Positions 1-12,500 of a stretch of 64,000 nucleotides of DNA are shown here, one piece after another (within the stretch, counting starts at the first letter, position 1; every line of letters starts with the position of its first letter). The notes below the pieces were generated by a model. That model saw only the letters and a program-made list of their open reading frames with translations. It was not told the DNA's origin and did no database searches. The position numbers were made by a program, and so were the translations under genes. The DNA lies in the NCBI GenBank assembly GCA_003640385.1, contig RCAB01000007.1, positions 186,001 to 250,000 of the forward strand, given 5' to 3'. The DNA is from Setaria digitata. Taxonomy: Eukaryota; Nematoda; Chromadorea; Rhabditida; Setariidae.

Positions 1-257
1 TCTGAAATCTGAAAGCTAATAGATCGTTGAAACTTCGAAAACTACTTACTAGCTAAATACCTGCGCTCATTAATACTCATAAAAGCCTATAAAATTGATC
101 GTAATATTTTTAGAAACGCATTTGGCAATTTTAATACTAGGCTGATAACATGTTGATATATGAATCCGAGTCTTCGATCTTAAATTTAATTTATAGGCTT
201 TTTTTTTTTTAAAACTCTTAATGTAATACACGAAAATTTCTAAGTTAATGATTTCAG

Positions 258-3200
258 AATCTGGAACTGGAAAGTAGCAGCAATCTGGTGACGAATCGTA
301 AAAGTGAGAAGGGAAATGTGGACACAGCTCGACGATACCAATACCAAGAACCAGAAGCATCCTGGTCTTCAGATACTCACAAGAAGTCCTTCACAGCGCA
401 GGTAAAAATCGTTAATGTATCGAATGATGAATGGATAAAAAAAATGTTCAAAAATTATAGTTTTAGGTATAAGATTTTATTTTCAGGTGTTTCAGATTTC
501 ATTTTTTAAATTCTTATTGCAGCCGTTGCATTCATCTGGAAGGACTGATTTAATATATTCCGATCGTACTTCTCACTACAATAAAAAGAACCAAGAACTT
601 CCCCTATCGATAATTACGGTTCAAATTAAAGACCGAAAGTCGCACATTCGAGACAACTACATGAATCAAAATGAAGCACATCACAGTGGCAAGAGCAAAA
701 TGGTTTACTTAAAATTTAAATGATTTTTAAGCAAAATCCTTAATTTTAGTCACATTCATTAATTCTTGTAGTAAACAACCAAAACTACTGATTTTTTTAA
801 TGTGTTAGAAACGAAAATCGAAAACTTTTCACAAAATATGCATACCGTTTAATTGAGATGAAAGTCAAAACCCAATAAACCAACTAAATTAAACTACACG
901 TTAATTCCAGCATTTTTTTTTTTTTTTTTAACCTACAATAATTTGTTCTTTCAAATTAGAAGGCATCATTAAATTTCATGAGAAAACTAACAAACTTGGA
1001 GAAATGGTATGTTATGAGAATTTTAAATGAATAGCAAATATAGGTCTATATTAAATTATTAAAGTTCTGGTTACCATCACAATCCATAAAATTCTAGGAA
1101 ATTTACTTCAGTTTTTTTTTTTTCAGGTCCAGGAAGCATGCAAAAATTCTGACTATCCTTCTGAAACTGTTTCACTGCGAAACTTATCCGATATGCCAGA
1201 ATCTACATGCAGTTATTTGAGTGATTCCAGTAAGCAACCAAAATCTATCCTGAAGCAACGATTGGTGTCATCTTCCCACAATGTCGGTGATAACACTTTG
1301 GGACGCTATATTGAAAGGATCCAAATTAATAATAATAATCCTAAGGTAATTAATTATCAATGCAGAAAAAGCAGTGGAATTGTAGTTACTTTGACAAGAA
1401 TACTATTATCATTCTGATGAAGTATGAGGAAATGTTCGCAGTCATCAGGAACGTCATTATGATTCTTTATATTGTTGAGGCAGATTTGAATTTTTTCTCA
1501 TTGACTAATTTACAAAAGTGAAATCATTTTTGATCAAATATTAGATAATCTGTTTTAAAAGGTTTTTAAATTTTGAAAGTGTCATCTGTGACAAACTGAC
1601 TTATCGCCTACTTGCAAAATATGACAGAAGAGTAAATATTAATTTCAAAATTTTTGTTAGCTATGAAAATGATTTTTAAAAAAATCATGAAAATGGTGAC
1701 AATTCATCATGCAAATTAATGCATAAAAATTCAAATTTACAATTTAAAGTTTTGTTACTGCAAAAATCTAATCTGAACCTTTTATCTAGAATCTAAATTT
1801 AATAGATATTTAGACAAATTCTCTTATCAATTCTTAACAGAAACCACTAATGGATATTTAAGCGAATCTCATCAAGCAAACTGTCTATTGGTTAATAAAA
1901 ATGACTTGATTTCAGTTTTTAGATCTTATTTAAAGTTTAATCTTTTTTGATTTTTTGTCTGACAGGTAAAAGGTTTTCCGCACGATTGCTTAATATACAT
2001 TTAATCCAACAAATATGAGGAATATATTAGAAAATGAATTAAAAAAAAACTCCACTGCAGAAGCAGGAACAGCAACATCACCAACAGAGGTGTGACGATT
2101 CCGTCCGGATAAATCAACCGAATCCGGATTCAATCGAAAAGAACAATAAATTATATCAAGTTATGAAAGAAAATTTGCAACAGCAGAAGCAACGACCACA
2201 AACACCTCACAATCTTCCACACGCTTCCTTTAATGGACCGTTTTTTACTCTCGAAGAGATTCATACTGACCATCAAAGGTTTAATTTTGCATATATCAAA
2301 GATTGTAAAAAGTGTTCGATATTGTTATTATAAGAATGAATCTTTCGAAAAAAATGAAAAATCTGTCAATCGGAAATATCAGAAGAACAGCGGCAAATTT
2401 TTTTTTTTTTTTTGTAAATTTAGACGAATTCAATATTATTTCCATCTTCACATATTCATAAATTTCAGATAATATTAATTTAAATTTCAATATTATATAT
2501 GGAATGTTCAAGTAGGCACAGTAACTGAGAGTTAAGAATATCCAGTATTTGCTCAAATTTTCAGAATGCCATCGTTTTCACCGCTAATGAAAGAACATCG
2601 GACAGGTATCGGAGAATGCCGTGAAGAAATTAATCATCAGATGATCAGAAATCAGAAGCGACAGAATTTGGCTAATGATTTAGAGAGTAAGCAAAGGTCC
2701 GGTCTGTTTTGTTAGTAGTTTATTAGAAAAGGAATAATTATCTTTTACTTATTTTATGACAATATTTTCCAATTTTTACAATAAATTATCATTTCATAGT
2801 CTAAATTTACAAAAATATTTAGATATGGTAGTCGATCAAAATCAGTGTCAGTAGTAGAACTAACTGAAACGGAATCTGAAAAAGTATTTTTTTTCTTTTT
2901 GTGTTTGGCTATAAGCAAGCCTATTTGGATTTTAAAATGCAAATAGAACAGATTATTGGTTTAATACTCATAACCTATAGAGATTTTATTTCTATTTGAA
3001 TGCAAAGTTATTTCGTTTGTCCATCTTTTCGTATAGTTTTTTCCTTTCTTATCCATTTTGTATAGTGTTTTATTATCATCCTTGTAAACTGTAGAATAAC
3101 GAGATTGGAGAACGTTTTGCTCACTGGCTACCATCATCATCAAAACAGGAACGTGAACGGGCCCGATCAGTGCCACCATCGTTAAAGGCAAAGAATATTA

Positions 3201-6200
3201 CAGATCCGGATCGAATTAGTGAGTATCGTCGACAGAAGGAGCTTGAACTAGAGGCTATAAAACTCAAGGAGAAGAAAAATAAGTTGTGGAGAGAAAAGCA
3301 GGTAACAGACTTATGATTCCATAACTGTAGTCCAAAAATTTCGTAATATCACATTGCTGTTTATTCGGTGTTAACCTCCACGATGAATTCATACCATTTA
3401 TGTTTTGCCTAATAGATCTGCGAAAGTATCAGTGTGCCATGAAAAGTAAGCTTTATTGTCCTTAGCTTAAAGAGTTTAAAGGCTCGTGCTCTGGAATTGC
3501 AAGAGCGTCTTTATTACGAACAAGCCAAACTGGATAGAAGTAGTCCAGTATTCGGCGAACCAATAACAGAATCTCATGAGGAACTACGACAGATCGACGT
3601 GACTGCTCAAAAAAGACAACAAGAACGTTATTTTGAGGTCTTTTTTTTGTGTCGTCCACTTTATCATTGGTTTCCATACAGATTTCCTTTGTAGAATGTA
3701 TATGGAATCAGATTCTGAAACTAGTCAAAAGATTGCGATTCGGCGCGGTCAGAAATAGAACCTCAAAAAAAGTCATTTCTCCTGATAGCAATCCATATTT
3801 TAAACCAATTATTGTCGGATCCTAAGCTTAACCATTCCTTTTTTTGATTCAGAAAAGTCCAGAACCACAATTAATGCGTGTTTATGAAACGCGTCCCATT
3901 ACGGCTACGTTTGAAGTAAGTGAGCAACAGGATCATATTTTCTCTCCAAGTACAGCAACTTGGAAACGATTGTACATTGTTGATCAGCCAAAACCCGTCG
4001 CTAAGAATGAAATTATCACCAGCGAACAGCTTCTGGAAAAGGAACGATTCAATATTGACTTATTAAAGGTAGTGTAAAATCACTTATATATATTCCAATT
4101 TTTGTTGCTGCGAATTTTCGGAACTGAGTGAAAAATGATTGTTTTGCGGCAGTTTTACAATTTTATTCGCCTTTAATTACTCTGATCATGANCACAGCTT
4201 TAATTACTCTGATCATGAAATATTCGTCACTTTACAGATCAAAATCCATTGTATCATTGAATGATTTTCATAATAACAGTATTTTTTTTATAATATCTTT
4301 TATAGCGCCGAGAAGCATTTATCGAAAAACCAAAGCCAGAACCTATGATTTTCCGGACCGGAAAACGTTGGAAACCACCACCGGAGCAGTCGTATGTTTG
4401 GCCACATGTACGCAAAGCAAAAAATACAGAACCGGGATTTGAAAGTAGCAGTAACTATTCTACAGGTGAGTTTTAATTTGCAATATTTTCATGGGCACAG
4501 AATTTGAATATTTAATAGAAGCAAATGAATTTCACAAATTTATAGTTTTTAATTTAGCTTGATTCTTACTAACCACCCTAAGTCAAGGAATTTAATTTCC
4601 TGCGTTTTCGAATATCTACTTTAATTTGCTCTTATTCCAGTTAACTTTTACAGATAGTGCAGCAGGTCGAACAGTTGAAAGTACGGAATTCCGATGGCAG
4701 CCGGTTGTTCATGATCCAGTATTCAAACAGGAGCACAAAAATTTCACTCCGGAAAATTCCTTACCCGGTACACCACGGGGATTTGGTACATATCAATGTC
4801 ATATAAATTAGGATACTAAGTTTTGATTTTTTCAATTTCTAATAAATTTGTTATTTTTATTTTTGTCTGAAAACTCAGTTGTAATTTTATTTCAGGTGCT
4901 GGTCCATTAGATGAATCTGCAAAGCGTCAAATAAAGAATCTGGTTCAGCCACTACCTGATGGCAGTCATCGACCTAAGCCAGCATTTGGTGGTCCACGTG
5001 CCACTCCATCTGGAGGTTTCTGTCCTCATGCACCAAATGCTATCAAGGCAAGATTCTTCTCTCTAAATCCTTTAAATTTAATTTCTGTTTCCAAAATTAC
5101 AATTAAAACAGAGCTGTTTTAGGAGCTATTGCACGTGAAGAATATTCAGGTCTTCTAAGACTAATTTGAAAATAACCATTTTACTTTTTTGTTGGGGTTA
5201 TTCCCACACCATCTTATATTTGCTGTATTCCCTATCTTCTTCACGTTTAACTGCATTTAGGTATTGAAAAAGAAACATTCCCAAAGCTCACTCATACTAA
5301 ATCCGTCAGATCCCGACAAGGAGGTCGAAATCATCCACCAGAGGAGATTCCATCGGTTGGGAGATCTGCCACCAACTAGTACGACAGGTTGCTTAGTTAT
5401 ACAACTAATTTATACAATTTGTTCTCCTTAATTATATCAGAATTTAGTGCTTTGATATTTGGATAGTTGAATATAAAAGTCACATCACAAGATTGTGCTC
5501 TGCACTAACAAGCATACTTCCAGGTATTGCAGACTGGGAGAAAATCTACGACCTGCCACCCCACTCATCAACGATAACAACTCGTGAGACGTTACGTAAC
5601 GTGAATGTACGTGGAAAACTTGCAGCATTCGAAAACTCATCTAGACAAACTACTCCTTCAGTACTTCTACATTTCAACTCGAGTGCCATACAACGTCCGT
5701 CATCTTCCGCATATGCGACTAATGTCAGTGACAGCAGACAATCACCAAATGTTGCGCAAATAAATCGAAGTGAACAAGTTGGTCGAGTTGTTTTCATTTG
5801 TCACCGCTAGTTTACTCAACCCAAGTAGGCTTATTAATTTGTCATTCGTTCAGAACCTTTCGGTTAGGTGACAAAGTCAGTTTATTTCGAAAGTCGCTAG
5901 AATTAATGCTAGTTAAAAAGTTATCAATTAACTAGTAGCAGTTTCTAATCTTTCCGTTAGTCTGCAGTCAAATCTCAAATTATTTGTTCTTAGTTACTTC
6001 TAAAAGGAATATGCTTAATCATTTTTAACTTAAATTTTGTTGAATTTCTGAAAAGATCTGTCTTGGTTACGCAAGTTATCTATCGAAAGTGACTTCAGAA
6101 CACTTGACCAGTTACGTATAACTTCACACATTTAATATGATCATCAAATCTTTCGTCCTAAAAAATAAAGATACTAATCAAATAGAAATACAACGATTGT

Positions 6201-6849
6201 ATTTTTGCAGTCTATTCAACAACAGCATTTTCGACAACAGCAACTTCATTCACCAACTTCAGTGTCCAATGATCCTGCTAATAATAGCAGTCGATTACAT
6301 CAGGTAAGAGAAGGAAATTTTTGAGTTTTGAAGTTCAAATTAGCGAGAAGGAACGTTTCTTGGTTTGCTGCTGTAGAGAGTTGGGAACTGCTGAATTGAA
6401 AATGTCTTAGAATTTAGCAACAACGAAATGAGCAACAACCAACTCCAACAACTAATGGTTCGCTATTTCGCCAAATCGACCGTCGAAACAGGAATCAGAG
6501 CAATCGTACATTTTCCGCCGTCCATCCAGACAGTTACTATCAGTCTAATCGAGGGTCAACAACAAGACTGTTTCGCTCCACTTGCGATCTTCCTGGATGC
6601 AATCATCATCAGCAACGTATACCTGTCTTTCGTTCTAATCATACACGAAATGATTCCCAACATCAGCAGCAAGTACAGCCAGCAGTATCAGTGGCTACAT
6701 CACGTCGTCTTACTCGCATACCTGTGGGTTGTACCACAGATCGAAATAATCCCAAAATAATCGAAGTACAACGATTATCATCACGAACCCCGACTATCAC
6801 TCAATGGCAGTCGCCATCCAATTTGGACTATTTGAGTAGCAGAAGTTAA
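258..6849 (+). CDS. Large split gene of unknown family, 5' part with its own stop
   Basis: Sixteen exons join in phase with no internal stop: 258-401, 523-702, 1127-1345, 2061-2278, 2565-2696, 2823-2883, 3095-3301, 3482-3637, 3853-4068, 4306-4465, 4654-4785, 4896-5047, 5261-5387, 5524-5777, 6211-6303 and 6418-6849, about 960 codons. The first exon starts in phase 0 after a CAG acceptor and has no ATG, so the 5' end lies left of the window. The product is soluble-looking and polar. It has a charged helical stretch (3095-3637, rich in E/K/R/Q), then Pro/Gly/Trp-rich segments, including LPDGSHRPKPAFGGPRATPS at 4896-5047 and RFHRLGDLPPTSTTG followed by DWEKIYDLPPHSST at 5261-5777, and a Gln/Asn-rich tail. 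I saw no signal peptide or membrane segment. I do not recognise the family; a cytoskeletal or muscle scaffold is only a guess. All boundaries are GT-AG except 5048, which is GC-AG. The acceptor before 3482 is weak. Confidence 0.8.
4171..4218. repeat. 21-bp direct repeat around a single N
   Basis: The same 21 bases occur at 4171-4191 and 4198-4218, with an N at 4192 between them, inside the intron between the exons ending 4068 and starting 4306. This pattern is expected where two contigs were joined without merging their overlap. Confidence 0.9.
6418..6849 (+). CDS. Alternative terminal exon, Gln/Asn/Arg-rich
   Basis: After a TTTAG acceptor the frame is open for 143 codons in phase with the exon ending at 6303, then stops with TAA at 6847-6849. 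The peptide is rich in Q, N, R and S, opens QRNEQQPTPTTNG and closes NLDYLSSRS. Both neighbours (6303 and the exon at 9579) are in phase 0, so skipping this exon keeps the frame open into the 3' half of the locus. I read it as the end of a shorter isoform; the alternative is that two separate genes lie in tandem. Confidence 0.65.
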   Translation, partial: QQRNEQQPTPTTNGSLFRQIDRRNRNQSNRTFSAVHPDSYYQSNRGSTTRLFRSTCDLPGCNHHQQRIPVFRSNHTRNDSQHQQQVQPAVSVATSRRLTRIPVGCTTDRNNPKIIEVQRLSSRTPTITQWQSPSNLDYLSSRS

Positions 6850-9578
6850 TTACTCTTTTTTGGTATGCTTTTTCCAGTCTCATCTCATTCACTCATTTTT
6901 GTGGTTTATTTAACAGTTTATTTATGCTTTTTTGCTGGTTTTCTTTTCAGGCAAAAATTTCTGCTTCTGCTACTTGATCTTCAAATGGTAAGTTTTCCTC
7001 TCTTATGGAGGCTCGATGCCACATCATTTTCAACATAGCTTTTCTACTTTCTTCTTCAATATGCCATTAATTTTCACGATATTTTGTATATTAACCTCAT
7101 ACCTAGTCTTGACTCTTCCGTCTGTGGATCGGATCTTACCGGTTGCCTAAACTAGCTAGCATGCAGCGATGTCTTTCTTTCGTTTAAAAGTTGGAAAGAC
7201 TTATCTTCGTTTTCCTCTATCGGAACGCACAGTAAAGTTTATGCCGAATAGATGAGTAGCATTGTTTCTAAAAATTTAAAAAAAAAAAAAGAAAAAAAAA
7301 CCAAAAAAAAAAAACGCTACTTGATAATTCCAGGTCTCTTAGACTAACTATTATTTCTTTCTCAATCCATTTCGCATCTTTTTTATATCTTTATTTTTTA
7401 TCCTCTGTGAAAATATGTAAATTTATTTAGTTTTCTTGATTTCGCTCAATTTTATACTTCACGGTTGAATCAGCTCCATGTTTTGCATGTTAAGGTGAAA
7501 ATCTGTTGAATTTAGAGAGCAAAATCTTCTTAGAACTTCTGGATTAATCAACTGATTGTCTGGTAGGTCAGTTGTGTAATTGTATTACTTTCCTTTGATT
7601 CTTTTCTAAATGATATTCGATGTTAGCATCTTAACTTTTCATTTTCTTTTTCATTTAGATAGTTTCACTGTTTACTGTAATTCCAACAATAATTGAAGTA
7701 TTTTCCGGAATATTTATGTATTTGTGTATGAAAATAAATTTCGTCAATTTTTGTCCCTTTTATTTCTGTGAGATGCTAAATTTTTCTATCTCTAAAAGTC
7801 GTCTCATATCAGTGGTGTCACCTCCAACTAAATTAGAATGACTGAAGCCAGGAAATGGACGAAAGAACGGTAAGGATATTTTGCTTCACTTTTCTGATTT
7901 CATTTAACTAGCATTTTGCTTTTTCTTTTCCATTTTTACAACGAAATACTATTGCACTGAAAATTTCAGTCCTATTCAGAATCAGACTTATTTATTATGA
8001 ATTTTCTTCTTTTTGCTAATTCTTTAATTATCTTTTCAGTGTTTCAGATAATGCATGCCTTTGTGCAAAATGTCTCAGCTCCAATTGTGTTTTTTGTGTG
8101 CTAATTATTCAAATCAAACAACTCTAACTTGCTGTTATAAAAAAATTACTAAATTACCATACAGAATTGACCCACTTTTGTGTTATATGTTTAAATAATA
8201 ACTGTTCTAGGTCTTTTCATCATTTAAACAAATTTAATGAAAAAATAAGATTTATATGATATCATCAATATAATTATTTTCAATATTTTCAGACAACGAA
8301 AGGAGGACCAAAAAATGTAAGTTTTCTTTAGTTTTTTTTTTTTTTTTTTTTTTCTTCGATAGTAATTCAATTCAATTAGCCATTAATTTTTATTTGCAAT
8401 GATCGCATCGTCGGACGCCCATTCAATGAAATGTGATGGAATAATTTTCATAATAAATTATCAACCGTGGTTCACATGGATAACAATATGACTGATGATG
8501 TTATTTATTCATTTTTTACCAGCCGCTGATGCACAAATGACATCAAAATTCATTTCTTTTCTTCATTCATTATTCCTAATTGACGGCAATTGGAAAAAAA
8601 GATCACTAGTGAAGTGAATTGGACTTGGTTTATGTTGTTGCATTTTTGATTCTCATTACTTAACAGATTGTTAGAGTTCATTTTCGCTAGCATAGCATGA
8701 ATGCTAAATATTAAATTTAAATTGTAAAATGAAAATTCTTGCTATTGCAGTCAAAGTTAGAGTTAAAACTTTATCAGTTTTTGATAAAAGTTAAAATGTT
8801 TCCGAAAAATTGGACCGGATCATTAATTTAAACTAGCTGAGTTTGTCCCTATTTTGTAAAGTTTTAACTTCTCTTGGAAAACCAATTAGTTAAACTTCAG
8901 TGGTCTTTATAAGCTCGAACTGAGAGCATGTTTTTGAGCAATTCATCTAAATAAAATTTGTCGCTTAAATTTAGTTTCAAAGCAAAAATTAAGTCCTTTA
9001 AAATTCAAGAAAATTATTTTGATCCCTAAATATTTGTACTGCAGAAAATAATATGTGTAATTAGTTGGAATTCCTGAAAATTTCACCCTATTTCAGAATG
9101 GTGGGAGAAGATAACAAACAGTTTATAAAAGAGAATTAATTCAGTTTTTGAAAATTCACACGAAAATTCAAGAACATCCTCTAAGGCCATTTGATTAAAT
9201 TCGAAATTCTTTCCATAGCTTATGTTTTAATCTTTTACAACTTCTATCCATATCGTTATAACGATTCAGAGACATATCCATTACTTTTTTTTTGCTTTAA
9301 GGGGTAAACTAATAATGTGAACTTTGCTACTAACACCATCCACTTTCTGAATTAAAAACTTCTATAAGTGCTTTTTAATAAATTAGGCAGTTTTCAGATT
9401 TTGAGGCTTAATGACTCCAATTGATATTAAATTCAAAAGGGATGAGAATGATGGCTGCACTTGTTAGCTGTCATGTCTTGAATCAATGTTTTTTTTTGTG
9501 ATAATCAAATCATCGTACTAAATTAATTGCAGTTTGTTAAAGATGAGAGTTTGCCGTTAAAAATACATTCTGATTTAG
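6850..9578 (+). other. Non-coding interval inside the unknown + strand locus
   Basis: About 2.7 kb without a persuasive exon. It is AT-rich and holds A-runs near 7,280-7,310 and a T-run at about 8,333-8,352. Two very short open pieces (7838-7869, starting ATG ACT GAA GCC, and 8293-8316) have good splice signals and encode a charged helix-like peptide. They end in phase 2, while the next secure exon (9579) needs phase 0, so I did not include them. The interval is best read as the intron that joins 6303 to 9579, or as 3' UTR plus intergenic DNA if there are two genes. Confidence 0.5.
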
Positions 9579-12500
9579 ACTAGCGACTTAGATCAGTTAG
9601 CGCGATTGAATGAGAAACTTTTGGAACGATCTAGAGGAAGGCGAGCAGATTACAAGCTTGTTGATTCTGAAATTGTTAAAACCGCACCTGAACCAGTTCC
9701 AGTTACCGTTAAGGTTCGCTTTTTTGTTACCATTTCTAAAATCCTCATTTATCGGATATTATAATTAGCGAATTAGCGATGGTCGATTTCCTCCGCTGAG
9801 TAAGTTTTTTTATTAACTAGTATATATGGTTTCGAGCCTACATTTCACAAATATTTAAGTCTATGTCCATTGCTCCGAAGTAAGATCATCTTCCAACTGA
9901 ACTAAGAAAAAAAATTTCTTCTGAACCTTTAATGTTTGGATCTTTTCCATGAATAGTGGAAAGTTCGGAAATTTCAGGACTCAGTTCAGTTCAGTAAGAT
10001 GGAATGAAATGAGCATTTGTTGTTTCATGAAAGAGAACTCATTTTAACTCCCTGAGTCGTCTGCTTTCACCCGTTCTGTTAGCCTTAAGAGTGTGATTTC
10101 AAATTCAATCAGAGCACACAAATCAGTCGATGAATGCTTTGTAGTGGCTACCATTAACAATCACAAAATTGCTTAATAAACTAATTGAATTGGTTTTATT
10201 CCACTTCTTCTCACAAGTCATACTGGGGGCCTGGAGGCAGTACATTGCACTAAACATTTAACATACCCTACAAATCATCTGATGATAAAAAAACGCTAGA
10301 GAGTGATAATTATCAGGAAAGCTCGCTAGATGATTTGTAATATTGTGTCCATTTAGAGCTAAAGAATGTAGGCTTTATAGTCAGCTATTCATGTGATTTG
10401 CATCATTGTTAATATTTTTTCCTAATTTATTTCTTGTAATTATTCATGATGATGATGCACTGGTCTTAATTTAAGATGCAGAAATTCCAAGCTTCAGATT
10501 AATTTTGAAAGAAATTTTTTTTCCGTAATATTCCCTCATTCATCGGTTTTAGAGAAAGAATCTACAAATACAGAAGGCAATCAACTTTATAAAAAAATTT
10601 AATAAATTTAAATAATAATTTCAGTTGTTGACAGCTGAACACGCATGTTTTCTATTTTTTTTTTCTATTTTTTTTTTTTTTTTTTTTTTTTTTACCTTTT
10701 CATTTCTTTCATCCTTTTGATAGCTTTTTGCAATTATCGAGAAGGGAAATCGAACTAATGGATCTTTCTGTTTGTGCTTCCAGGAGCAGATCCGTGAGAT
10801 GCTCGAGTCGCGCATTTCCAACGATACCTCCGTTAATTCAACCATTCCGCAACAAGATCGATCTGGTTACGTTACGGTACGATACGCTTCTTTCAAGGAT
10901 TCTTACGCTTTATAGGGCAAAAATCGGATTTATTTGTTTTCTTAGAAGCGCTTCTGTAGACCACATATCGAACTTCCACAAGAATACTTCTTTTCTTCTA
11001 ATCCATTGTGAAGGCTGCTGTGTTTCTAATATTAATAGTAATGTTTCATGCCTAATGTCTTAACAACCGTTTTCCATTTAATATATATGTTATTGAAGAT
11101 TCAATTAAATCTTTTGGAAATAGTCGGTAAAACTTAAGCTCGAAGTACCAAATCCAAAAAAGGAAATGAGTTCTTGACTTTTAATTTATCATTCACAATA
11201 TATCGAGAACCAACTCAAGTCTTCTGTCCCGTGATTTTAGAAAAAAAGCCAGGTTCTATTGCTTGAAAAATTTTCAGGACGCTTCGTCAGCTACTTGGCA
11301 GTTCTCATCCCATTCATTTTCACCTCGGTCGGTTGTTTCGGTAAATGGTGGTGCCAAGGATGGTCTGCTGAAGGTGCGTACCGATTTGTCCCCAGGCCTG
11401 TGGCGTACCCTTTCCCGCTCCAATGCTGCCGTGCAAACTGCACACGTCGAGGTCTGGCTTTTTTCCGAGAGTTTAGGCAAGATGTGTGTCTAGGATGGAT
11501 ATAATGGACCTGACGTCAGCACTGAAAAACTCCACAGAAAATATATATAGGAATATATATATGTATATCCTTCTGCACTCAGAAAGCTTTCAAACTTTTT
11601 ACTTGTTCCAAGCTGAAATTTCATGTTCTTCAGCTTCGACAGTTTATTCATTTTTCAAGCCCTTAACATTCAGATTTTATTTGCATTTTTCTAGGCTCCT
11701 TCGTTATGCTTTAATCGTTTTGCATATTTCTAAAGCGATACACCACAGCACTGGCCAGCCATCTCACGCACACTTTTAGTCGATTTTCTTAACTTGGCCC
11801 TTCATCTTCCAGTGTGCTTTGTTTTGGCTCGAGAAATTAATAAGCATTAAAACTCACATCCACCTCGAAGAAATATTCTTCGAATTTCTCGAACAATAGA
11901 AAAACATTCTTAAAAGACATAACAGTACTGGAAACATTCGATAAACCGAGGAAGGCTTCTGGAAAATAGGCTCACGTACTTCAGTAGCTAGATTTCATCA
12001 CCTTTTCCTTCAGTTTCATGCTAATTTGAGTTTGAATTGAGTAAAATCATAAGTCTTTTAATGCAAAAGTAATCGAAGTCATCCTTAAAGTTTTGTACGA
12101 AGCAATCTTCAATAGTTTTAAAAATCAACTGATAAAAATATATAGACTGTTCGAGCTCACTTACAGTTTAAATTTGGTAACAAGATTGTTTTTTGTTTTG
12201 ATAAAGGAAATGAGCCAAAGTTGTACTAGGCTTAGGGCCCAGGTAATTACGATACCTAGCATAGCATAATCTCATTCTAAATATTCTAAATAAGTCTCAG
12301 TTTAGCTGATGCTAAGATATGAGGTTATGGAAATGGTATATTAAGTGACATTCAACATAATTCACAGAATGGTAGTCAAAACTAGTTTTATTATTGTTTT
12401 AATCAAAGGCTGTCTATCTGTTTATTGCTCTTTCTATTGCATCGACAATTCCACTTCATCAAATCGTTCCTTATCAGCAGGTCTTTAGTGACATACAAAA

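Noticed and set aside
7838..8316. Possible first exons (ATG ACT GAA GCC... plus 24 bases) for the 3' half of the unknown gene
   Set aside because: Good splice signals and a charged peptide, but they end in phase 2 while the next secure exon needs phase 0, and I found no convincing exon to bridge them.
11452..11493. Read-through of the exon at 11278 to a stop at 11493
   Set aside because: Composition drops after GAG|GTCTGG at 11451 and the next exon (13034) joins there in phase, so the extra codons are more likely intron.
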